From NCBI GenBank assembly GCA_019671005.1, contig CM033717.1, positions 73,639,850 through 73,703,849 of the forward strand: a DNA stretch of 64,000 bases, in the 5' to 3' direction. The translations under genes were made by a program, and so were the position numbers. The DNA comes from Hibiscus mutabilis. Its lineage: Eukaryota > Streptophyta > Magnoliopsida > Malvales > Malvaceae. This document shows positions 35,257-45,927 of this stretch, piece by piece. How positions within the stretch are numbered: position 1 is the stretch's first letter; every line of letters begins with the position of its first letter. The notes beneath the pieces were generated by a model, which was not told the DNA's origin, did no database searches, and saw only the letters and a list, made by a program, of their open reading frames with translations.

Positions 35257-35980
35257 GGCATAAAGTCAAAAATAGCCCCCAACGTTTGACATTTTGATCA
35301 CTTTAGCCTCTATTCTTTTTTTGCGTGCAAACAACCACTTAACGTCTTATTTTCGTTTAAAATTCACCTTCGACGGATGAAAACCGTCAGTCAACTAACT
35401 GTCAACCCTTTTGATGACGTAGTATGTCTGTGGTGATTCCACGTGGCACTTGCCGCCGTAAAATATTTTTTAAAACAAAATTTTATTTTTTAAAAAATCA
35501 ATTATTTTTTTTGTATTTTTAACCAATCATATGATGTCACATTGTACTTTGCTGATGTGACATTATTTGATTGATTAAAAATATTTATTTTTTAAAAAAT
35601 AATTTTTTAATAATTTTTAAAACTATTTTTTTAAAAAAATAATTATTTTTTTATTTTTTAATCAGTTTGATGATGCCACATGACACTTTGCTGATGTGAC
35701 ATTATTTTATTGGTTAAAAATATTAAAAAATAATTATTTTTAAAAATATAAAATAATTAAATTTATATATAATAATAATTTTTAATTAAAAAAAATTGTG
35801 ATGCCACGTGGCATTGTCACGTCATCAAAGGGTGTTGACCGTTAGTTGGCTAACGATTTTTATTAGCCGAAGGTGAATTTTGAACGAAAATAAAACGTTA
35901 GGTGATTGTTTGCACACAAAAAAATATAAATTTAAGTAACAAAAAAATTAAACGATTGAGACTATTTTTTACTTTATACC
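35257..35980. mobile_element. Mutator-like inverted-repeat element, 724 bp, perfect 9-bp duplication
   Basis: Starts GGCATAAAGTCAAAAATAGC and ends 'actattttttactttatacc'. Flanks TAAAAGCTA (35248-35256) and TAAAAGCTA (35981-35989) are identical. Arms of about 200 bp include 'ttgatgacg'/'cgtcatcaa' and 'ccacgtggca'/'tgccacgtgg'. The core is AT-rich with repeated 'gatgtgacattat'. No coding sequence. Confidence 0.85.
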
Positions 35981-36010
35981 TAAAAGCTATTGTAAACCTT
36001 AAACAATGAA

Positions 36011-36112
36011 ATGGACTTAGCTCAATGGTTGGAGTTGTTGTATCCATTATAGTGGTTCCAGGTTTAATTTCCCTTGAAGGCAATCTTCAGTTTCAAAATT
36101 TTTTTACCCAAA
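36011..36112 (+). mobile_element. Possible tRNA-derived SINE
   Basis: 'acttagctcaatggttggag' resembles a tRNA A-box and D-arm. 'ggttccaggtttaatttccc', about 30 bp later, resembles the B-box. It cannot fold as a functional tRNA. Ends undefined. Confidence 0.45.
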
Positions 36113-37103
36113 CAATGGTAACACGTGTTACCATGTGATTAGATAAAAAAATATTTTAATAAAATATTTAAATAACATAGATCAAATCTATAATTATACA
36201 AGTTTTCGTTAATTGACATCTCATCTTTTTTATTAAATTTTAATGTTAAATAATTTAATTAACACCATTTAAATAATTAATTAACATAATTAACAAAACT
36301 AAAAGATCAATAGTCAAATTAAAACCTCTCCATAGGGGCCGTTCATGTAAACAAAATTGAAAATAATTATCATTTGTTAGCAATGCATCATGCCTAAATA
36401 TCTTGAGGCCGTTTCATTTTATTGATAGTAAAAGAATAATGATTGTGCTTTTAGACTATTCGTTTCTTCGAATTTAGATTAAAAAATGATTATCAGTGAA
36501 TATTAAAATCGCCTATTGCAGAAAGCGACTAAAGTTATTTTATAATTTTTTTATAGATAGGGATAAATTTAGAGGAGGGCTGGAGGAGACAGTTGTCTTC
36601 TCTAAAATTTTGAAATTCATATATGATTTAGAATTTTTAAAAATTTTCTATTAAAAATCTATTTTTACCTCCTAAAGTTTTTAAGTTCGCCTCCCTTAAA
36701 ATTTTATAAATTTACCCCCTCAAATATAAAATCCTACATTCGTCTCTGTTTGTAAGTTCGCCCCCTACAGTTAGCGATCAAGACGAACCTACATGCTGCA
36801 TACATGTGTTCATGTCCACAACGCCCTTAACAAATTAAAAATATGTTAAAATAAATCAAATCGTCATTTGCAGGAGGCGACTTCACCACTATAGCATTCA
36901 CCGTACATTCCCACAATTTCTCCGATCTGCCTTATTTCCATAAATTAATTTTGAACTGCAATCTTTTTTTTTTCCAAATTTTGTCAATATTTTTAAACGT
37001 GTTTAATAATAATTTTATATTTTTATTAATACAAAATTTTCAAATAAAGTATTGAATAAGAATGGGTAAGTATATAGATAGATAGCTACTTATCAGTTAT
37101 CAC
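36113..37103. other. AT-rich spacer with one dispersed repeat
   Basis: Contains a copy of the 'GGATGGACCGAG' repeat family at 36545-36760. No gene seen. Confidence 0.4.
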
Positions 37104-37284
37104 TAGGGGTGTTCAATTTCATATATCGGATCCGATCCGATCCAAAAATTCGGATATTTAAAATTTCGGATAGCTAAAGTAGCGATTTGTGTCCGATCTG
37201 AAAAATCGGATACCCGAAATTTTGGATCGGATCATGAGATAAACGGATCAGGTTATTCGGATTGAATATTTTTGCACACCCCTA
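37104..37284. mobile_element. hAT-type MITE, 181 bp, perfect 8-bp duplication
   Basis: Terminal inverted repeats TAGGGGTGTTCAA and TTTTGCACACCCCTA. Flanks GTTATCAC (37096-37103) and GTTATCAC (37285-37292) are identical, as expected for hAT. The inside repeats 'ggatccgatccgatcc' and 'ggatcggatc'. No coding sequence. Confidence 0.82.
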
Positions 37285-37490
37285 GTTATCACCTAATACC
37301 GAAAAATACTAAGTTAATTTTACTTTATTTTTAAGTTATATTTTAAAAAATCTCTTTTATTAAAAACAAACTATTATATTTAATTATATCCAAGATAGTA
37401 TAGAATATTACATTGACAATATATGGTTCTTGAAGTTCAAGATCTAGTTAATAATTGGACCAATTGCATGCTACGATGGAATATGTTTTT

Positions 37491-38045
37491 AGGTAAATTA
37501 CATAAATCATCACTGGACTTTACTTTCAAATCTATTTTAGTCAATAAAACTTCAAAATATTCAATTTACTCACTGAAGTTTAGACATTAAATGTGTTTTG
37601 CAATTTTCTGTTAATTTTTTCACGGCTCCCATTTACCGAAGAACATAGGAATTTCTCCAAGATTCGAACGGTAGAAAACTTCATCAGCACGAGAGAAACA
37701 ATATATTAAGAAGTGAGCTCCATCTGACGGGAGAGGAGGGAAATCAAAGTGAGAGAAACTGAAAGATTTTTCTCGATTCGTGAACTTCAGGTCACTTTTC
37801 GATAAAATAGAGGTTGGATTCGGACTCAAATATCAAGATAAAAAGACTGGTGAAACTTTGGGTCGAACGACCCCTATTTACGTTCGATGTCTAAACTTCA
37901 GTGACCAAAATAAGTTTGAGAGTAAAGTTTAGTGACCAAAAACATTCAATGTCTAAACTTCAGTGAATAAATTTAACGTTTTGAAACTTTAATGACCAAA
38001 ATAAATTTGAGAGTAAAGTTCAATAATGATTTATACAATTTACCC
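37491..38045. mobile_element. Mutator-like inverted-repeat element, 555 bp
   Basis: Starts AGGTAAATTACATAAATCATCA and ends 'aatgatttatacaatttaccc'. Flanks tatgttttt (37482-37490) and tatgttttc (38046-38054) match at 8 of 9. Same family as 25650-25872, but with a unique insert at about 37620-37870. No coding sequence supported. Confidence 0.75.
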
Positions 38046-38783
38046 TATGTTTTCCCCTCTTTGTGGATTTTATTTATTTGAATATTCAGATACAATAATC
38101 GATGGAATAAACTAAGGATCACACCTCAAAGTTTTCACATGATAAAATATTATGGAAAATATTTTATAGTTTAAGGGTTTAATTTAGGATAGAAGAGTTT
38201 AAATTATAAATTTTAAAATTTAAGACTTAAGGTTTAGATATTAAAAATTAAAGTTATAGATGTAGATATTAGAATAGTTTTTTCTTTTCATTCAATTCGA
38301 GTACAAGGTAGTATATGTGTTCGATTTCAAGTCTAGATAAATTTACACACTTTTCCTTGAACCGCTTCTTTAATTCTAAATTTTATAATTTAAATATATA
38401 TATTTTAAAATAAAACTCAAATTCATTAAAGATACAACAAAAAACACACGAACATTAAAAAAAATACGACAATTCAAAAGGTGATGTAAGAGTAGTGCTG
38501 GACATAATTAATCTTACAGAGTGTTCTCTTAATGGTTTCAAATGTATCAATAAACTGCTACAAAAGAATCTAACGATACTTGACCGTCGATCTTTACTGA
38601 TTAGGGATGTGCCTCGTAATATTGTTACACAGACGCCAAACTATCACAAAATAAATGAGAACCGCGCCGCAATACAAATGAAGAAACACAATATGGTTGT
38701 TGAAAAATAAGAATTCAAGATAAAAGAAATGCAGTATCCAACATCTTAGAACTAGTAATGCTAAGAGTTGTATAAATTAGCAA
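38046..38783. other. AT-rich spacer
   Basis: Includes some 'tttaagggtttaatttagg'-type telomere-like units (38160-38280). No gene. Confidence 0.35.
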
Positions 38784-40025
38784 TCACTTGTTGCTGTGTA
38801 GCTTTGATAAGCCTTCCATGAAAATATCACTGAAGCTATTAACTGATTCATGGGAAGCAAATCCCATGCCGAATTCGACACCGCCTTCCTCTTCTCTGCT
38901 CTCCGAGATATAGATCATAGAACGACACCCGAACGATTGAAGCATAGCGTACTCGGTCTTCCACATCCGAAATCGGTACTGTATAATCCGAATTTCGGAG
39001 ATGAGATGAGCAAAACAATATCTTTTGCCGTTTTGTTCTTCTTAATTGTCTTAGGCAATGTCTCTTGTGTATCTTTGAATGGTTGTTTCTGAAATTTCAC
39101 AATTTCTGTTTCGATTGCAGTTGCAGCCACCAGAATTCCATTTTCTCCTAGTAACTCACTCTTCTTTGCTGATGTCAAACGTAACATAAGGCAGTTCTCG
39201 AAGTATGTTTCGGGTACTTTTAGGTAGGCTCTGCAATCTGCTGGGAAGTGGAAATAAGAAAGACCGTCCACGTCCGAGTCGGTCGATGATCGATGAGTCC
39301 CGATTTGGTGTAGTTTGATCGAGCAAACCCACATGTAAGCGCACGTTACTACAAATGTTGACATCCTTGCTGGTTTTGATCCGTTCACTTCCATGCACTT
39401 TGTTTTCACCCAATTTTTCAATAACTCAACCTGAGAACATTTGATTCTATACGTGACCCGGAGGTTATTGAAGAAAATGTTGGGTGAATTTGTACATTGG
39501 AATGCCCTCTCCATGTCCTTCATCAAAAGGGATGCCAGTCCAATAGGATCGAAAACCGAACCCCTGTCGAAACTCGGTAAATAATTGCCAACACAAGCCA
39601 AATCCCCTTGACATCTATGAATGGATGCCCATGATTTCATAAAGTGAGCAAACGTCCTTCCGTCGGCTACATTATGGGAGAAGCCGACGCCTATGGAAAA
39701 GCCTGCATTGGGAAAGACGGTGACTTGAACCGCCATGGCGGGCTCTTGCCTGCGACAATCGGTGTCGTTTGATGATGACATACTTTCAATTAAAGGTGGC
39801 CTTTGGGGTACAAGAGCTAGAAACCCTTCATGGTCTTTTACATGATCACCTACTAGATGGTCAAAATCCGCCGAGCTTTCCTTAACAACAAACGAAACAG
39901 CGTCGCCCTCCGTGTAGACAATGTAAGGCATCCGAGGAGGCGTGGGGAACACGACATTGCCAGCGAAAGGAAAAAAATGTCGCAGAGTAAGCGATTAAAA
40001 GGGGAAAAGTATGGGGAAACAAAAA
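38784..40025 (-). pseudogene. BAHD acyltransferase pseudogene (two frameshifts, N-terminus lost)
   Basis: A minus-strand relative of the intact BAHD gene at 27441. Codons from about 39970 to 38958 read as a normal BAHD body with the catalytic motif in GFSHNVADGRT intact, and TFVVTCAYMWVC, FPADCRAYLKVP and TDFGCGRP (Cys where DFGWG has Trp). Near the start the frame breaks in a run of seven T (39971-39977, A on the plus strand) just before FPFAGNVVF; before that only scraps of the N-terminus can be followed. At 38954-38963 the frame breaks again: after GRP the correct continuation (KTEYAMLQS...ESREEEGGVEFGMGFASHE, to a stop at 38784) is in another frame. A 10-bp deletion between direct GGAAGACCGA repeats would explain it. 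No start codon in a full-length frame, so it is non-functional. Confidence 0.85.
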
Positions 40026-40108
40026 GGACCTGTACTTGTTGAGCTGTCCAGGGTGATAAGTTTGGGAGATGAAAGACCAAAATTTAAGAAAAAGAAAGAA
40101 AACGTTGT
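40026..40108. other. Boundary between BAHD pseudogene and repeat
   Basis: Short AT-rich stretch where the pseudogene similarity fades into the next inverted-repeat element. Confidence 0.3.
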
Positions 40109-40975
40109 GGTTAAACTACAACGAAGGTCACTTTTGTTCGGATTTCTTCTTATTTTGTTCTATCAAACTTTGAAAAGTAATGTTTTAGTCACTTATGTTA
40201 TCGATTTTATTATAATTTGATCATTGAGTTGCTAATTTTAGTTACTCTGATGGTGTGACACGTTAAAAATGGTTAACTTTTATTTTGATCATTGAACTTT
40301 AATATCAATTTGATCATGAACTTTTACTTCATTCATTTTTCACCTTCTTCAAAAAAATCTTAACCATGGAATTCAACCAAAGTTCTCCACCACCGGTTGT
40401 TGCTCACCACTGTATCGACGACCGTTGGAAACCAGTAGTTTATAGTTCACCATTTTTTGCCAACCCCAACGACGAACTGAAGTGCTTTGGCAAGTGGTGC
40501 AACATAGTTTAAAATCGGCGTGATTCGATGATGAATTTCGTGAGATTGAAAAGGAGAAATTAAATGGTTATATGCTAGATTTGTAGAGTTTGGAGCATTT
40601 TTAACGAAGAAGACCCCAAATTTGCATTAAGGGTGTCAAAATGAGGTGGACTGAAAATTTTGACTCCAATGATGACTAGTGACGGTTGACAGTGGGGGAC
40701 TTTGGCCAGATTATGCAATTGAGGATGTTTTTAGATTGAAAAGAAAAAAAAAACAAATGTTTATGGATAAATTGGTATTTGTCTAAATTTTAGGGATCAA
40801 TTACAAGTTAACCATCTTTTTAACTTGTCACACCATCAAAGCAGTGAAGGTTAACTACTCAATAACCAAATTGTAATAAATCGGTAGCATAAATAATTGA
40901 AATGTTATTTTTTTAAGTTCGGTGACTAAAATATAAAAAGAAAACAACAAAGTGATATCCATTATAATTTTATCC
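40109..40975. mobile_element. Inverted-repeat element, 867 bp, diverged Mutator-like type
   Basis: The left end 'ggttaaactacaacgaaggtcac' pairs with the right end 'gtgatatccattataattttatcc'. The inner arms 'gatggtgtgacacgttaaaaa' and 'ttttaacttgtcacaccatc' pair well. No duplication can be recognised. Confidence 0.6.
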
Positions 40976-41419
40976 AAAGTTCTTTTTAATGTAAAAGATC
41001 CAATCTCCTCTCTCTCTATATAATTTTGCTGGTGTTGAATCTACATCAAAGTTGGTGTATGACAGGCACTAGTATTTAAAAATAAATAACAATTTTTTTA
41101 AAGAGATGAATATATTTTTTTATGTTGGAGATGCGATTGTGTAGGGCCATATGTTTCTTCAAAAATTAATATAAAATAGATTATTTTTGGAAAAAATTTG
41201 TTGGGATAAGTTTTTAAAATTAAAGTTTAGAATACATGAAATATGATTTAAAATTAAAATTTAGGGTTAAAAATTTAAAATTTAAGTTTTACGCATTAAA
41301 ATTGTACATTTATTTTTATTTTTTAGCGGAAAAATATAAACTTACATAGATTAAGTAATTTATTTTAGAAACTTGACTATATAATAAAATCAAACGGCGG
41401 AAAAGTCAAACTATTGTCA

Positions 41420-41655
41420 AATAATGATAATGGGTGGCAGAAATTATTAGATGAACTATATTCGTCACGTCATTTGTGGTTCAACTAATCAGGTATGTTT
41501 ATCTCAAAATAATACATATTCTCTAATAACATATAGGAAAGAGGTAATGATTCACCTTGAAAAAAAATAAAATGAATAAACCTGATTGATTGGGACCACG
41601 AATGACGTGGTGAACATGATTCATCTAATAATTTTTCGTGGGTGACAGTTGCCGA
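41420..41655. mobile_element. Small inverted-repeat (MITE-like) element
   Basis: Left arm 'aaattattagatgaactatattcgtcacgtcatttgtgg'-like; right arm, reversed, gives the same phrase with a few changes ('ccacgaatgacgtgg...catctaataattttt'). The pairing spans about 60 bp per arm. Ends and class uncertain. Confidence 0.55.
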
Positions 41656-41684
41656 CGAGAGGTGGGCAAAAGTCAATATAGATG

Positions 41685-41950
41685 GCTGAGTTATGGATAT
41701 TGTATGATGCTCTAGTTCATTCATGAAGTCTTGGTCTCTGCAAGATTATTATTAAAACCGATAATGTGACCGTGACGGATATTTTTCATGGAAACTCGTG
41801 GACCTTAACTGATTGTGCTTTGGTGTCTAACATCCACAGTTGGCTTGATCGTCAATGGGAGGTACGACTAACTAGCATCAACCGGAGAGCCAACTCAGTT
41901 ATTGATCGCCTTGCAGCTCTCATGCGCGAACTCCTTTTGGGGGAATGATC
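41685..41950 (+). pseudogene. Remnant of a plant RNase H-like (RVT_3) domain from a non-LTR element
   Basis: The plus-strand translation reads ELWILYDALVHS, a stop, then SLGLCKIIIKTDN, DIFHGNSWTLTDCALV and INRRANSVIDRLAALMRE. This follows the RVT_3 pattern in plant LINEs and related host genes (acidic A-E-x-x-A-L, T-D-N and a late R-x-x-N-x-x-A-D-x-L-A). One stop codon (41732-41734 region) and absence of the rest of the element make it a fossil. Confidence 0.62.
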
Positions 41951-42032
41951 TTTCGATATGCTGCCTACGGAGGTGGTTGAGCTTTTGCAGCAAAATATGG
42001 TTTTGGTTTAATTTTGATTTGTTTTCATTGGG

Positions 42033-42237
42033 GTTATGTTCATAGTAATACTTTGATACACAGGCTGTGTAAGCCTGTATATTTACACTATAAAAATTCA
42101 AATCTTAAATTCCTAACTCTAACTCTAAAAAACTAAACCCTAAACCTTAAACTCTATACACTAAATTCTAAATACTAACCTTAAATTCTAAACTCTACAA
42201 CTTAAACCCTGAATTCTTAAACCCTGATCTGTTTTGG
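42033..42237. repeat. Telomere-like degenerate repeat next to the ANTH gene
   Basis: Starts 'ggttatgttcatagtaat...tgatacacaggctgtgtaa', then 'aaaccctaaaccttaaactc' style units. It stops about 20 bp before the splice acceptor of the first visible ANTH exon. Confidence 0.5.
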
Positions 42238-42260
42238 TTTTGGATTTTTGCATTTTGCAG

Positions 42261-45200
42261 GAATTGGATATTGCTATAGTTAAGGCCACAAATCACTACG
42301 AGCGCCCAGCTAGGGAAAAAAACATTAGAGGTGAGTACTGGTTTTTTGTTTTCTTTTTATAACTTTCCAAGGTGGATGGTGATGGTATTATTTAGTTCGA
42401 GTTTTGATTTGCTCATAGAAAGAGAACTTTATAGATGAGTTATATATGACACTTGTTCCCCCCCCCCCCTCTCTCCACAGCAATTTTCGCTGCCATTTCA
42501 GCTACCAGGCCTCGGGCTGATGTCGCGTATTGCATCCATGCTCTTGCAAAGCGGTTAACAAGGACGCATAATTGGGCGGTATGTTAATACTGCTAATGAC
42601 ATTTGATGTGATTTTTCAAGGATTGGTTGTGCCACTATTAGTGAAACATGAGTTGCTTCAAAAATATTATTCAAGCTAGACCTTCAGAGAGAAATTATTA
42701 ACTACTAAGATATTTGTTACCTATATGCTTGTGTATGTGTGTATATATTTTTACATATAATATTGCTTTCTGTAAGCTTTAAAAAACATTTAAAGGTATC
42801 TATGACAACCAGTATTGAACTCGTTATAGGGATTGAGATTCTGTCTGATTCGCCATCTGGCCCATCTTCTCTTCCATCATGTTACATTTCACAAAAAATT
42901 CAGAATGTTTCTTTATGCTGAAAAGAAACTGAAGAAAAGCAATGGTTTTAGTTCTCAAGAAGCTGGGCATTGATTTTTGTGCTTGATGAAATATATGATC
43001 TGCTGCATTTGTCCAATCACTTAGTCTAAAAATCCCAATTCTGATAGAATCTATATTAAGGTGAAGTTAATTTTGAATTCTTTGCAGTCTTTGATACTTT
43101 TTACATGTTTTTCATGCTCTATGCCTTATTTTAAAGAAGAAAATTCTGACAAATAAAATTTTGGTTTCGTAGTATTGCCAGAAACTTACTAGAATTGCAA
43201 GTTTCACTTATATCTATTATCGTGGGAGATGTACTTTCAAGACTTGAGACTTAGGCTATCATTGTGAGTACTGAAAGCATCAGGGAGATGATCCATTTAT
43301 AGATTTATGGGCTCTTAGTTAACTAGATGGTGACTGGAATACGAAGAATAATTGTTGAGCTTCAATGCTCATATATTAGTTTAATTGGGAAGCCAATCTT
43401 GGCAATCATTAACAATTATATTTTACTTCACGGATGATGGTGGAATTTGGTTGACTGAATTTTGTTTGGCATTTAGGTTGCTTTGAAAACTCTAATCGTC
43501 ATTCATCGTGCTTTGAGGGAGGTGGACCCTACATTTCATGAAGAACTCATTAATTATGGTAGAAGTAGAAGCCATATGCTTAACATGTCTCATTTCAAGG
43601 ATGATTCCAGCCCAAACGGTACCTTATCTTCCCTTTTGAGAATCCACACTATTAAATATAATAAAAATGAAGTTTCTTGCTTATGAAATCCTTTACTATA
43701 TATGCTTCATAGCTTGGGATTATTCTGCATGGGTTCGCACTTATGCCTTATTCTTGGAGGAGAGGTTGGAATGTTTCCGTGTCTTGAAGTATGATATTGA
43801 GATGGACCGCCCAGTAAGAAGCGTATTTTGATACATAATCTTTATTCTTGATTCTATGTCTTTTCAATTTTCTTTTGGGAAGCATTTTTTGTTACCATTT
43901 TCTAATGGATTTCCTGCAACATCATAGGTAGTATTTGGTATGGCACTTGTGTAGGTAGTATTTGGATGGTACCAAAAGAAAATAAGGGACAGAAAGTAAG
44001 GGTGAGGGATAATTGTTCAATCAAGTTAATTCACAAAGATTGGGATTTTTCATTTGGGTGAAATTACTCTGATGGAGAACACAGTTAGTTAGAACTATCT
44101 TTTTCCCTTTAAGTTAATTAGGGATGACTCTCCAAATTAGCTTTTGAATAATCTAACCTTTTCATGCTTCATTTCAAGGCACCACATATGATTTTTTAGC
44201 CTAACGTATTCATATAGAAAACTACATTAGTTTTCAAAGCTTCTCTTCTGTATCCCTTTGTAATATTCTCTAGCTTTTAGTGCCTAGAAGCATGCATGCA
44301 CTTCTGTAACCGTGGGCTTTAAGTTTAACTAACACAAAGTACCCTGTGATCACCTTATTTTGTCATTAGCTTTTAAGGATTGTAACTATGTCTCTTGTAG
44401 GCTCTTTAACTTTATTGAAACTGAACTTTCGGGAGAATTCATAAATTAATCTTCTTGCAGAGAACCAAAGATTTAGACACTGCTGAGTTGCTTGAGCAGC
44501 TGCCAGCTTTGCAGCAGCTTCTTTTTCGTGTTCTTGGTTGTCAGGTGAGCATTCACTGCCTCTTGCCATGCTAACATGGACCGGTTTTAGTTGCATATCT
44601 TGCTGTACCTTCTATTTCTTGTTCGCTTTATTCAGTGAGAGTATTAATGGAATTTATGTGCAGCCACAAGGTGCGGCTGTTCATAATTTTGTTATCCGGT
44701 TGGCACTTTCTATGGTATGTTACCTTTTAGACATACTACCAGTCTAAACTCCCCATATTCATAGAGTGAATTTGGAGATGACATTCTCTTCTCTTTCTCC
44801 TTTTGTCATTTCAAACAGGTTGCTTCGGAAAGTGTCAAAATTTATCAAGCTATTAGTGATGGTACAGTCAATCTTGTAGACAAGGTAAGCTGTGGTATTA
44901 ATCTAAGTAATCTGCTTTTTTATTTAGTGAATCTTGTATATATGATTCCCTGAACAATTACAGTTCTTTGAGATGCAACGTCCTGATGCTCTGAAGGCTT
45001 TGGACATATACAGGAGAGCTGGGCAGCAGGTAAATTGCTGTACCCGTATCGCTAATGTCTTTTCCTTATTTGAATTAGGAGGATTTCAATCTCGGGGGGA
45101 ATTTAACACACTCTGTTTGCAGGCAGAGAGGCTTTCAGAATTTTATGAAGTATGTAAAAGTCTGGATGTAGGGTGTGGAGAAAAGTTTATCAAGATGGAG

Positions 45201-45889
45201 CAGGTTAGGGTCCTCCACCTTTGGTTCCTTCTGTAACTGATTCGATTTTCTTTGAATTCTCGAGGTGTCATTTAATATTAATTTTCTTTTACTGTTTGTG
45301 CCGAAGCCCCCTGCATCATTTCTACAAGCCATGGAAGAGTATGTAAGAGAAGCTCCACTGGCTTCAGCAGCTCGTAAAGATCAGGTCTTGAAATCCTCTA
45401 TGAATTTGTAAAAATAGTTTTGTTTGATCGGTTTGTGGAAAACAAAGAATCCGACTTTAAGTGTTGGAAAGCCAAGAGAGTGATGTTTGCACATTTCCTT
45501 GAATCAATGATGGTTCAACCATCTCGATGATATATGTTGTGATTTTTTACATAAAAGTCTCATTTGAAGTTATACTTCTTTTTTGTTAATTTACTCAAGC
45601 TTGCAATTATTAATGTCATACATTTTATTTTTGAACTAGTAGGCTGACAAACCCAAGGAAGTGTTGGTCATTGAATACAAGAAAACCCCAGAGGTGGAGG
45701 AGAAACGTTCACCATCACCGCCTCCTCCTGAACCAGAAAAAGTGGAGAAAGTGGAAGAGCCTATTGTTGAACAACCTGATTTGTTGGTAATTTCGATTAT
45801 CTTTTTCTTTTCTTGTTACTGACTATATTGTTGTATGAAAACTTGGCTGTTCATCTGAATTGTTTATAAGTTATAATTATGAATTTTAT

Positions 45890-45927
<38 letters not shown>

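Noticed and set aside
37620..37829. Minus-strand frame of 69 codons
   Set aside because: It lies in the insert of a Mutator-like element; no homology recognised and no start context.
45892..45924. Possible CRISPR or other direct-repeat array
   Set aside because: It is a simple TC microsatellite in an intron of a plant gene.
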